A stretch of DNA of 64,000 nt from Granulosicoccus antarcticus IMCC3135 (GTDB taxonomy: Bacteria > Pseudomonadota > Gammaproteobacteria > Granulosicoccales > Granulosicoccaceae). Shown in pieces: positions 20,502-29,900 of the stretch (the first letter of the stretch is position 1; every line of letters starts with the position of its first letter). The stretch lies in contig NZ_CP018632.1 in assembly GCF_002215215.1 (NCBI RefSeq), forward strand, positions 2,476,501-2,540,500, read 5' to 3'. A program made the translations under genes and the position numbers. The notes beneath the pieces are model-generated. The model had not been told where the DNA came from, did not search any database, and worked only from the letters and a program-made list of their open reading frames with translations.

Positions 20502-21488
20502 ATGGAGCGTAGACATTCAAATGCTGCAGGACAGGTTCGGGGGGTTAGCCACTTGTTGCCAGGATTGTTGGGCATCCTGTTGCTAGTCGGATGCTCGGAG
20601 GGTGAATCAGAGGTCGATACAGAGCCAGATAGCGATACTGAGGCCGGGTTTGATATGGCTGTCTCCAGCCGGTATCCCGCTGATAGCGAAGGGGATGATC
20701 CCGCCGGGATGATCGTGACTGGACTTGACGAACTTGATGCCTCGCAAACAGTGTCTCCATGGCTTGTCTCTATTCGTCAGTTTCGCAACACATCAACTAC
20801 GGCTACTTTCTCGGTAGAACTGACGCGCTATGCCGAAGATTTTCCTGTGTCAGCGCATATTCGGTTTTTTAGTGAAAGCCTGGATTCCTGTCTGATTCGA
20901 GACTCGCTGGATGAAGAGAGCCTGGATCTGGGCAATCCTCCCCCTGGAGTTATCGACGGGGGCACTTCGGTCGTTTTCAATACAGCTTCAGGTCCGCAGT
21001 TTTCGATGCCTAGAACACGGCTGTCAGATGGACAGTTCATGTACGGCCCGCAAGATGAACTGTCTGGAACACTGCCAGATGGAGCAACACTCTCCATCCC
21101 GGGTGGGGCGTTTCCAACGGTGGCGGCCTATTCGGTATTTGAACCAGAGCCGGTGGTGCGTTTATTACCCGATTCTTCGCAGTTGATCACGGCAGAATCG
21201 GACTTCAGCTGGATCCCGCTCAATCAGTCGGACCATGTGAAGATCGATTTCATGGCCTTTGACAAATCAGGTGAGTTCCTGGAGTACCCGGTTAGCTGTT
21301 GGGTCGAAGATGACGGTGCTTTTGAATTGCCGGATCTGGTTGTTGAGGCATTGGAACCTGAAGAATCGGGAGATGATTCGAGTGTCGCTATTCGCGTTCG
21401 TTACTCTCGTGTCTATTCGCGTGTGGACGTAAAGGACGGTATTGTCTTCCATCAAGTGATGGAGGTCACAGAAACAGAGGCAATGTGA
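20502..21488 (+). CDS. Predicted outer-membrane lipoprotein of unknown function
   Basis: A 328-residue protein with a basic N-terminus, a hydrophobic stretch at about 18-30 and a lipobox LVGC with Cys31. Ser at +2 favours outer-membrane sorting. After the lipobox comes an acidic linker rich in Glu, Asp and Ser, then a beta-rich region without a motif that I recognise. AGGA stands 8 bases before ATG 20502. It is followed by the separate tRNA-fMet unit and so seems to be a single-gene unit. I do not recognise the family. Confidence 0.7.
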   Translation: MERRHSNAAGQVRGVSHLLPGLLGILLLVGCSEGESEVDTEPDSDTEAGFDMAVSSRYPADSEGDDPAGMIVTGLDELDASQTVSPWLVSIRQFRNTSTTATFSVELTRYAEDFPVSAHIRFFSESLDSCLIRDSLDEESLDLGNPPPGVIDGGTSVVFNTASGPQFSMPRTRLSDGQFMYGPQDELSGTLPDGATLSIPGGAFPTVAAYSVFEPEPVVRLLPDSSQLITAESDFSWIPLNQSDHVKIDFMAFDKSGEFLEYPVSCWVEDDGAFELPDLVVEALEPEESGDDSSVAIRVRYSRVYSRVDVKDGIVFHQVMEVTETEAM

Positions 21489-21517
21489 AAATAAATCGAA
21501 TTATTTGATGCCAAAGG

Positions 21518-21546
21518 TTGTGAAGACGACTTTAACGCGATATACT
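21518..21546 (+). promoter_or_regulatory. Promoter of tRNA-fMet
   Basis: TTGTGA (21518-21523) and TATACT (21541-21546) are separated by 17 bp. A start near 21553 would leave a leader of about 12 bases before the tRNA. Confidence 0.75.
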
Positions 21547-21564
21547 TCTTCGGGTCAGCACAGG

Positions 21565-21641
<77 letters not shown>

Positions 21642-21662
21642 ATTAGTGATGACAGTCAATTT

Positions 21663-21685
21663 AGCCGCTTAACTGCGGCTTTTTT
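21663..21685 (+). terminator. Terminator after tRNA-fMet
   Basis: agccgc pairs with gcggct around a ttaact loop, followed by a run of T, 22 bases after the tRNA 3' end. Confidence 0.88.
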
Positions 21686-21783
21686 GTGTCTGATGAAAAT
21701 GTCCGGTCATCATCACCGGTTCCTTGTTCGATATACAACAGACTGGCGATTGAGATAACAATCTGTTCGGTCAAGGAGTGGTA

Positions 21784-22263
21784 ATGGATTCACGTCAATT
21801 GGAGATGACCGTGCTGATGACGCCGGATATGGCGAACTTTAGCGGCAAGGTCCATGGTGGCGCTCTACTGAACTTGCTTGATCGAGTGGCGTTCTCTTGT
21901 GCCTCCCGGTTTTCCGGTATGTATGTTGTGACCTTGTCAGTTGATCAGGTAACTTTCAAGCAGGCGATCAACGTTGGAGAACTGGTGACTTTCCGGGCTA
22001 GCGTGAATCACGCCGGGCGTACGTCTATGGAGATCGGTATTCGGGTCGAAGCGGAAGACATCCGCAAGGGCGTGCGGCGTCATACCAATTCGTGCTATTT
22101 CACGATGGTTGCTGTTGACGATGATGGCAAGCCCGTCAAAGTGCCACCCTTACAGATATCATTGCCGGTTGAGCAGCAACGCCAACGAGCCGCCAAGGCA
22201 CGCAAGGAGCTCAGGCTGCGTTTCGAACAGGAAATGCGACAGGCGTCTGAGGAGAGTAAGTAG
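21784..22263 (+). CDS. Acyl-CoA thioesterase, hot-dog fold (YciA/BACH type)
   Basis: Probably hydrolyses acyl-CoA to free acid and CoA in the cytoplasm. The 159-residue protein has the family block GKVHGGALLNLLDRVAFSCASRF with the catalytic Asp, then a VSVDQVTF-like strand (LSVDQVTFKQAI) and a NHAGRTSMEIGI strand. The C-terminal 30 residues are charged and likely helical. ATG 21784 has AAGGAG 5 bases upstream; a GTG at 21778 lies inside that site. The exact substrate chain length cannot be read from the sequence. Confidence 0.88.
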   Translation: MDSRQLEMTVLMTPDMANFSGKVHGGALLNLLDRVAFSCASRFSGMYVVTLSVDQVTFKQAINVGELVTFRASVNHAGRTSMEIGIRVEAEDIRKGVRRHTNSCYFTMVAVDDDGKPVKVPPLQISLPVEQQRQRAAKARKELRLRFEQEMRQASEESK

Positions 22264-22655
22264 GCATCAGTGATGCGTGGTGCTGTTGTTCAGTGTTGCA
22301 GGATACCTCGCACCGGGTAAGTGCGTGAATGTGTTCAATGCACATTGAAAGAGCAGGTGTGGCAGTAGATCTCTGGCTGTTGAAGGTGCGCTGTTGAGTG
22401 CTGCTGATCCGCACGCAGCTCAAGGTGATTCAGAGCTGTCAGGAACTGCTATCGAGACCTCTATGACAGGTCTTGTCCAGGTCGTACTGCACAAGGCGGA
22501 CGAAACCGCAGGATCACCATTAGAAGGGCTCGATTACCCCTTGCTTGAAACAGACACTGAATGGGTGGGTGCATGGTTTCAGCTATTCCAACTATCTGGA
22601 TGAGTTGGGTGAAACGGCTCAGAGCGATATCTATGTATATGAAGGATGGGGTCTT
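22264..22655. other. Gene-free gap between convergent genes
   Basis: 392 bases between the thioesterase and the PhoD-like gene. A 69-codon frame with a TTG start (22394-22603) has no recognisable motif and no Shine-Dalgarno sequence. I see no terminator, RNA gene or repeat in this stretch. Confidence 0.6.
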
Positions 22656-24581
22656 TCACTCTTTCAGACGCCCTTGTCTGAATTCGGTTTCTCCGTCGTC
22701 TGCATTCAGCTGGCGTATACGCACTGGTCTTCCCGCCCGGTCCAGCTGTACATCGCCGATTCCCGAATGGTTCCACAGCCGCTCGCCAGCATTACGCCCT
22801 TCGGGCAGGCGAGGGTAGATGTGGAATGATCGCCGCTGGGTCAGCAGATTCAGCGGCGACCAGGGTGCGAACAGCCATCGGTTCAGGCGGTCCAGCCATT
22901 CAAGCAATGTTGCTGGAAACTCGTTCTTGATGCCACTGCTGGTGATCTGCCAGATATCGGGTGAATTCTGCTGGTGACGCAGATGGACATCGTAGGCGAA
23001 GGAGTAGTGCACATCGCCGGATAGCAAGACGAAGGTCTGCGGGGTTCGACGATGATCGAAGATACTGAGCATGACCGTGGCGGCTTCGTGATGGGCCATC
23101 CAGTTCTCGGCATCAACCATCAGTGACTGGCCGAAGAATGTGAAGATTCGCTGGACGATCTCGATGATCTTGACACCGAATACGGGGGCGGGTGAGACGA
23201 CGATGACGGCGGAATGATCCAGAATATGATGCTGGAAGTCGCTCAGTGCTTCCCAATCCATAAGTCCTGATGGTCGGGAGGGTTTGTCAGGGCGGCGCCA
23301 GCGGTGAGTGCGGGTGTCGAGTACCACGACGGGAGGTGTTGTCGCCAGGGTGTACTGCCAGCCGCGAAAATCCAGCAGCTTGTTGATCAGTGCGTCTTGT
23401 AAGTCGGGGCTAAGGCGTCGCTGGTTATAGGCTGCTTGTCGAAGTACGTTTTCACAGTCAGGCATGATCTGGGACAGAGACGCGGGGCCATTGCCCCAGC
23501 CTTGGCACAGTGCATAAGCGATCAGGGCGTTGCCAACTATGCGTCGTGAAAACGGGTGCTCGTAGGCAGTCTGTTCCCATAACAAGGACAGGTTCCAGTC
23601 ATCGGTAATGTCATGATCATCGAACATCATATAGCCAGGCACATGACACAGTGCACGTGCGGCTTCCGGAAGGCCTGCCACGAATTTGTTGATGTGATCG
23701 GTTTCGCGCTGATAACGTTTGAGTAAAGGTTGCGGCAGGTCGGGTTCTTTTATGTCCACTAAGCTCCAGGGAATAGGGGACCAGACCAGCAGGTACATGG
23801 CCAGCATCTCCGATAACGAAACCAGGTGATTCTCTGCGCTGGCGGTCGTGAAAACAGGTTTGCGTGCGCCACCGAAGAACCGGTCAATTAACGTGGCATT
23901 GGATCTGGTGTTCGGCAGCAGGCGAGTCCGCCCGTAATAAGTATGTTCGTGTTGCATCAAAGCGGCACCACTATCGATAACAGCACCGCTGATGACCTCA
24001 TCGATCAATCCGAGCCGGTCACCAAGTTGATGGATGGCATATAGCATGGGGCCAGCTACATCATCCACATAAACCTGGTCGCCACTCATCATCAGCAATG
24101 CGGGTCTGTTTTCGCTGGACGTTCCACAGGCTCTTATTTCGGCATCAACACGACGCAGTCCGTCAACGGCTGGATGGTGTGGTTTTCGACAAGAGCCGTG
24201 CAGAATGCGATCGATGTGACTCTTGATCACCATATGCGGTGACCGCTGCCCCTCGTGGCACAGGTGAGGTGCCCAGTTGCTGATCCATCGCCAGTTGCTC
24301 TTGCCCTCAAAAGCAAGGTCGTAATGCAGTATGCAATCTGTTGGCCACGGAGTATCGGCGCGAATATCGAGTAACTGGATAAACGCATGCTTGCCAATGG
24401 GCAACTCTGTTTGCTCCTCAGTCGTCAGGTCACGTTCCTGAAGCGGACTGTTTGCGTAATGCAGGCGAAATCGCCAGGTGGTGGGGCGGGTCGTAATCAG
24501 CCACAACAATAGTCTGTCGGTATGCACATGTCGCAACAAGGGTCCGACCAGTACCTGGGGTAAATCGGGGACAGATTTCAT
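22656..24581 (-). CDS. PhoD-like metallophosphatase
   Basis: A 641-residue protein with the metal-binding blocks of the alkaline phosphatase D group: GSCRKP near 129-134, SGDQVYVDD (166-174), FDDHDITDDW (320-329) and SGDVHYSF (521-528). These match a two-metal phosphoesterase. Unlike secreted PhoD it has no Tat or Sec signal peptide, so it is probably cytoplasmic. Its substrate is not clear. The start ATG 24581 has only a weak Shine-Dalgarno sequence (AGAAG). It converges with the thioesterase gene and is divergent from the MFS gene. Confidence 0.85.
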   Translation of the reverse strand: MKSVPDLPQVLVGPLLRHVHTDRLLLWLITTRPTTWRFRLHYANSPLQERDLTTEEQTELPIGKHAFIQLLDIRADTPWPTDCILHYDLAFEGKSNWRWISNWAPHLCHEGQRSPHMVIKSHIDRILHGSCRKPHHPAVDGLRRVDAEIRACGTSSENRPALLMMSGDQVYVDDVAGPMLYAIHQLGDRLGLIDEVISGAVIDSGAALMQHEHTYYGRTRLLPNTRSNATLIDRFFGGARKPVFTTASAENHLVSLSEMLAMYLLVWSPIPWSLVDIKEPDLPQPLLKRYQRETDHINKFVAGLPEAARALCHVPGYMMFDDHDITDDWNLSLLWEQTAYEHPFSRRIVGNALIAYALCQGWGNGPASLSQIMPDCENVLRQAAYNQRRLSPDLQDALINKLLDFRGWQYTLATTPPVVVLDTRTHRWRRPDKPSRPSGLMDWEALSDFQHHILDHSAVIVVSPAPVFGVKIIEIVQRIFTFFGQSLMVDAENWMAHHEAATVMLSIFDHRRTPQTFVLLSGDVHYSFAYDVHLRHQQNSPDIWQITSSGIKNEFPATLLEWLDRLNRWLFAPWSPLNLLTQRRSFHIYPRLPEGRNAGERLWNHSGIGDVQLDRAGRPVRIRQLNADDGETEFRQGRLKE

Positions 24582-24773
24582 GCTTCTGATAGAGGGTCAT
24601 GCGCTTGCCCTGCGCCTTGTTGATGAAGGCGCCGACAATCTGTTGTGGGGGGGGAGCAGAGGCTTTACACGCTAAAGTGTAGCGCGCATTTGCCTGTCGT
24701 TAGCCTGACAAGCCAACTATACAAGGGGATGTTGCTCTTCGATCATTGCGCTTGTGATGACCCTGAAAGTGGC

Positions 24774-24803
24774 TTGACAAGCACCGTTAGGGTGCGCACT
24801 ATT
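24774..24803 (+). promoter_or_regulatory. Possible promoter with inverted repeat upstream of the MFS gene
   Basis: A perfect TTGACA (24774-24779) is followed by the inverted repeat gcacc-gttag-ggtgc (24781-24795). The -10 region near 24797-24803 is poor. The repeat lies in the spacer where a regulator could act. Confidence 0.45.
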
Positions 24804-24828
24804 TCGCTGTTATTGACAAGGCCTCACC

Positions 24829-26073
24829 ATGACTACCCAAAACACTGCCAAATTGCCACATCCCGGGCTTAGCTTTGCTGCGTTCGTGACTCTGATGGCA
24901 GGCTTCATGGCCCTCAACGGCTTGGCGGTGGACACCATGTTGCCAGCACTGCCGGCAATCGGAGATGAGCTGGGTGTTACGGATCCCAATGACAGGCAGT
25001 GGGTGATTACCGCCTATTTCCTTGGCTTCGGTATCTTTCAGCTGTTCTACGGTCCTTTGTCTGATCGCTTCGGACGTCGTCCGGTTTTGTTATTCGGTGT
25101 ATCGGTCTACGCTTTTTTCAGCATTGTTACTGTCTTTGTCAGCACTTTCGATGGCGTTGTCGTTACGCGTTTTCTGCAGGGCGCCGGGTCGGCTGCGACC
25201 CGCGTGCTGGTGGTTGCCATTGTGCGTGATTGCTACTCGGGCAGGCAGATGGCCAAAGTCATGTCGCTGGCCTTCATCATCTTTCTGACTGTACCTGTGC
25301 TGGCGCCAGCCATTGGGCAAGGCATCATGCTGTTTGTTAGCTGGCACTGGATATTTCTGGGTCTGGCATTGTTTGCAGTTGGATTGACCGCATTTGCATG
25401 GGTGCGTCTGCCAGAAACTCTGCATCCTGAATATCGATTGCCTCTGTCGATGAAACGTGTACTGACTGCTTTTAAAGTGGTTACCACAACGCGGCAGTCC
25501 ATCGGATATTCCATTGCCATGACACTGGTTCTGGGCCCCTTGTTTGGCTATATCGCGTCGGTACAGCAGATTTTTGCCGATGTATTCCAGGTAGAGGCAC
25601 TGTTTACCGTCTATTTTGCAGTGACAGCCATCAGTATGGCGATAGCCTCCTTTGTCAATTCACGGGTTGTGGAGCGTCTGGGAACTCGCCTTGTATCTCA
25701 TTCGGCAATGTGCGGGATGCTGGTATGTGCGTTGCTGGGAATTTTGCTGGAGACGCTGGGTTATCAGAATCTCTACACATTTGTCGTACTGCAGTCGGCC
25801 ATCATGTTCTGTTTTGGACTGACAGCTCCCAATTTTGGATCCATGGCAATGGAGCCGGTAGGTCATATTGCGGGTACGGCATCATCGGTTCAAGGCTGTA
25901 TCACAACGGTAGGAGCCGCGGTGCTGGGGTTTCTGATTGGTCAGGCCTTTGATGGCACAACCTTACCCCTGATCGGTGCCTTTGCCTTGCTCAGTGCATC
26001 AGCAATCGTTGTTGTGCTGATAACGGAAGGGCGGTTGTTTCAGCCGCTGCATGAGGCGCCCGTTGAGAGGTAG
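24829..26073 (+). CDS. MFS drug exporter, Bcr/CflA type
   Basis: A proton-driven exporter of the inner membrane with 12 predicted helices in 414 residues. Motif A of the DHA1 group is visible after helix 2 as GPLSDRFGRRPVLL. Helix 1 contains the Bcr/CflA-like segment DTMLPALPAIGDELG, and RFLQGAGSAATRVLVVAIVRD in helix 4 is also typical. The substrate cannot be inferred. The start ATG 24829 has AAGG 7 bases upstream. Confidence 0.9.
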   Translation: MTTQNTAKLPHPGLSFAAFVTLMAGFMALNGLAVDTMLPALPAIGDELGVTDPNDRQWVITAYFLGFGIFQLFYGPLSDRFGRRPVLLFGVSVYAFFSIVTVFVSTFDGVVVTRFLQGAGSAATRVLVVAIVRDCYSGRQMAKVMSLAFIIFLTVPVLAPAIGQGIMLFVSWHWIFLGLALFAVGLTAFAWVRLPETLHPEYRLPLSMKRVLTAFKVVTTTRQSIGYSIAMTLVLGPLFGYIASVQQIFADVFQVEALFTVYFAVTAISMAIASFVNSRVVERLGTRLVSHSAMCGMLVCALLGILLETLGYQNLYTFVVLQSAIMFCFGLTAPNFGSMAMEPVGHIAGTASSVQGCITTVGAAVLGFLIGQAFDGTTLPLIGAFALLSASAIVVVLITEGRLFQPLHEAPVER

Positions 26074-26162
26074 TGCAAGCGGGACTTGCTGAGCACTTGT
26101 CAGTGCTGAATGCTTGTCAGTGTTTCAGGCATTCGGGTCTGGGAAATCGATGTGCAGGAGAA

Positions 26163-26591
26163 TCAGGAAGCATCAGGCAAGCGGCATAACTCAGGATTGT
26201 TCAGAGTGTTGATCAGAGTCGACACTGTCGCAACGGTTATGGGCTTGGTGACGCAGTCGCTGGCACCTGCTGCGATGAGTCGTTCATGGACCTCACTGGG
26301 TACATCACAGGACATCATGACAATCGAGAGCTGCGGAAATGATTTATGGATGATGCCCAGTAGTTCTTCGCCGTCACTCATGTCGGGCATTCTGAGGTCG
26401 CAGATGACCAGATCAAAGGTGGTTGATGAAAGGGCTGCCATTGCCTCTTTGGGGCCTTTGGCGGCCTCTACATCACAACCACTACGTTGAATGATGCGTG
26501 TAAAAAGCGACAGCATGATGTCGTCATCGTCAATCAGGCAAACGTTTGGACGTCGTTGAGTCGAACTCTCATCAGTGTGTTCAATATGCAT
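26163..26591 (-). CDS. Receiver-only response regulator
   Basis: A 142-residue CheY-like receiver domain without an output domain. The acidic pocket is DDDD (21-24), the phosphorylation site is Asp65 in ICDLRMPD, the switch residue is Ser94 and the conserved lysine is Lys117 in TKP. I chose ATG 26591 because GGAGG stands 5 bases upstream; a TTG at 26603 overlaps that site. It is divergent from the hybrid kinase gene at 26979 and may act in the same phosphorelay, though this is inference. Confidence 0.9.
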   Translation of the reverse strand: MHIEHTDESSTQRRPNVCLIDDDDIMLSLFTRIIQRSGCDVEAAKGPKEAMAALSSTTFDLVICDLRMPDMSDGEELLGIIHKSFPQLSIVMMSCDVPSEVHERLIAAGASDCVTKPITVATVSTLINTLNNPELCRLPDAS

Positions 26592-26978
26592 TGTGGCCTC
26601 CAATGACCTTGAAAAAGCCTTGCTCAGGCTGCTTCTCTTCCTTGTGAGTCGTGTGATTTCACCCGCTCAATCAGCTATCGGATGACAATCAGAATTGTTT
26701 CAGGAATGAAACAGTGAACAATCTCTATGAAATGCATTTGTGTGACGGGCTTATCGCAGTGTCCGTAATTACAGCGTGAACTGGCCCGTCTTGAGGTGTT
26801 GAAGGTTAGCTTTGTAACAGTTGCAAAACAATAATCTAACCATTCGGAGCCTGTAAGTGATTGAACCATAAGGGGGCAGGCATATCAAATGCTAACGACT
26901 AGGTACAAACGCTTTAGCGATGCTATTTAACGAATAGGTTTTTCGCTTATTGAAGCCAGGTAGCGACGGAAGCGAACC
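26592..26978. other. Divergent intergenic region between two signalling genes
   Basis: 387 bases with the Shine-Dalgarno sequences of both genes and an inverted repeat tgtttca-ggaa-tgaaaca (26696-26713). The repeat could be an operator or a short hairpin. A wide inverted repeat ggttag (26804-26809) and ctaacc (26836-26841) is also present. No clear -35/-10 pair and no small gene is seen. Confidence 0.5.
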
Positions 26979-29900
26979 ATGTCAGAATTCAGTGCCCGAA
27001 AACTGTTTATACCGGTGGGTATATTCATCCTGCTAGGTACCATGACAGTCGTTGGTTGGCATTTTGCTCGTGAAACGCTTGAAAGCCAGTCTCGCGGGCG
27101 GTTCGAGCTGGAAACCAACTATCTTCAAGATCAGATACAGTCGCGCTTTGATACCTATGCTCAGGTTTTGCGTGGTGGAGTCGGGTTGTTCTACGGTTCC
27201 GAGTACGTCAATCGTCGCGAGTGGTATCACTATGTCAATGGATTGAATCTTCCCAAATATTTTCCGGGCATTCAGGGGGTTGGATTCAGTGAGTGGATAG
27301 GATCGAGCAGAGATCTCGTCTCACATGAGAAACGGATGGTGGCCCAGGGGTTTCCGGACTACTCGGTAACACCTGCCGGGAATCGTGACGAATATACCGC
27401 AGTGGTTTTTCTGGAGCCGTTTGACTACAGGAACAAAAAGGCTTTTGGGTTCGACATGTATTCAGAAGATACACGTCGTTTGGCGATGGAGCGTGCAAGA
27501 GATAGTGGTGAGGCTGCCTTGTCAGGCAAGCTTGAGCTAGTGCAGGAAATATCGTCGAACAAGCAGGCTGGTTTTCTGCTCTACCTGCCGGTGTATTCAA
27601 CCGACGAAACACCCACGACAGTCTCTAAGAGACGCACTAACTTGTCGGGTTTTGTTTACAGCGCCTTTCGTGCCAATGACCTGATGAAGGGCATATTACT
27701 GCCCGGTTTTTCAACGATCAGCTTTCAGATATACGACAAATCATCAGAGTTTGAAAAATCCATCCTCTATGACGGAGAGGTACAACTCCAGTTTGATCGT
27801 CAAGGTGTTCCACCTCAATTTCAAGCCTCCAGGATACTTCAGATCGCAGGTCGACCCTGGCATATCAAATACTCATCAACCCCGTTGTTCACGAAAACGA
27901 CTGACTCTGTGCTTCCCTGGGTATTACTGGCAGCTGGTTTTACTCTGAGTCTGCTGTTATCTATTGTTGCGTGGATGCTACTGTCAGCCAGAAGGAGGGT
28001 GGAGCAAAGAACGGTTGAGCTACGCAAACAGGAAGATATAAATTCGGTACTTCTGGAAAATCTGGCGGGTGGTGTGGCAGCCTGCGATGCGAATCACAAG
28101 GGCATCATTTTCAACAAGAAATCGCGGGAGTGGTTTGGCGTGCCGTCTGGCACTCCTGATGATCTGATTGAAGCGGGGCGAACCACGCTATTCGAAAAGG
28201 ATGGGGTGACGCAGATTCAACCCGGCAAAAGCCCTCTCTTGCGAGCGGCTGCAGGAGAGATAATAAGGGATGAAGAGATCTGCATTATTTCAGTGGGGCA
28301 GCCGCTACGATACGTGCTCGCGACCGGTGGGCCGTTGCCAGACAGGGATGGTCGGAAATCAGGTGCTGTTATTTCACTGCGGGACATAACCGAGCATAAA
28401 TACGCGCTGGAAAATATCAAGCGACAGCAGAACTTTCTGCGCGATGTTATTGATAATATCCCGAACCTGATCAATGCCAGAGATCGAAATGGAAATTATG
28501 TATTGGCCAACAAGGCGTATTCCGAGATTGTTTATGGAATATCGCCAGAGGAATTGATCGCCAATGGCAGTATGGAGATGCTGAACGGGCTTTCGGACGA
28601 TGATAGTGAAAGACGCGAAAATCTGGTCGTCATTGATGAAGGCACCGAGCTGAATTCAGTCAGGCAGAAGTCGGCGTTCAATGGAGAAATGCACTGGTTC
28701 AGTATTGGCAAACTACCCATAGGATCCAACGAGAGTTCTGAGCTGATTGTACTGACTGTTGCTACTGATATCACTCAATTGAAGGTCAGCGAAGATCGGG
28801 TCAAGACCATGAATTTGGAACTTGAAAGCCGGGTTTTGCAAAGAACTACAAGTCTGGAGGAAGCTAATCAGCAATTGGAGATTGCCAAGCAGCTGGCTGA
28901 GAATGCCAACCTTGCAAAGTCATCCTTTCTTGCAGCGATGAGTCATGAGATTCGAACTCCCATGAATGGTGTCGTGGGGATGGTCGAAGTGCTGATGAAC
29001 GAATCGCTGGATGTGGAGCTGAGGAAATCCCTGCAAATGGTGCTGGACTCGGCATTCTCCTTGTTGGGAATAATTGACGATATCCTGGATTTTTCGAAAA
29101 TTGAAGCAGGCCACTTCGAGCTGGAAAAAACAGAAGTCAATCTGACCGAACTGGTAGAGAATGTCACCCGAGCGACGGTGCCGCTGGCAAGAAAGAGCCA
29201 TGTCACATTGACTTTGTATATCGACCCGGAGATGCCAGAGTGCGTGTTGACAGATATCACTCGTATTCGTCAGGTGATGACCAACCTGATTGGTAACGCG
29301 ATCAAATTCAGCGGCAACCAGGTTGATCGGCAAGGGCAGGTGAAGGTGCGGGCAGCTGTGAAGCAGAGCCAGCCCCTGATCCTTCAGCTGGATGTCCTGG
29401 ACAATGGTGTTGGCATGTCCTCTGATACCGTTGAGCATATCTTTGAATCCTTTGTGCAGGCGGAATCATCCATCACACGGCGCTTCGGCGGATCCGGTCT
29501 TGGGCTTGCGATATGTAAGCGGATAGTTGCCATCATGGAAGGCGAGATATTGGTGGAAAGTGAGCTGGGTCGGGGGTCCAGATTCACCGTCATGTTGCCG
29601 CTGGAGGCGTTGCCTGACAAGGAATCAACTGGCAGTGACAAAGCTCTGGATGGCGTCAGCTGTATTCTGATTGACTCTGATGAATACGACACCTCGGATA
29701 TCACGGTGTACCTGGAATCTGACAGGGCAAGCGTACATCGTGTGGATGATTTTCTGGCGGCTGTCGAAACAGTGGCAACGCTGGGTAGTCCGGTTGTGAT
29801 TCTGCATTCAGCCGCACATTTGAAGCAATCGGACATCGGTTCGGAATGGTCCTTGCCCGCTGATACGGGTCATGTAGTGCTCAGTAGTAACGAGAGCACT

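Noticed and set aside
22394-22603. A 69-codon plus-strand frame between the thioesterase and the PhoD-like gene
   Set aside because: It has a TTG start, no Shine-Dalgarno sequence and no known motif, so it cannot be supported as a gene.
24647-24654. Run of eight G upstream of the PhoD-like gene
   Set aside because: Short and outside any coding frame or clear promoter part; not strong enough for a slippage claim.
26671-26714. TCAG pairs at 11-bp spacing (26689 and 26700) upstream of the hybrid kinase, with weaker CGG/CAG in phase
   Set aside because: Only two good boxes are present and flanking bases do not fit the hexamer, so chance is likely. A genome-wide matrix scan would settle it.
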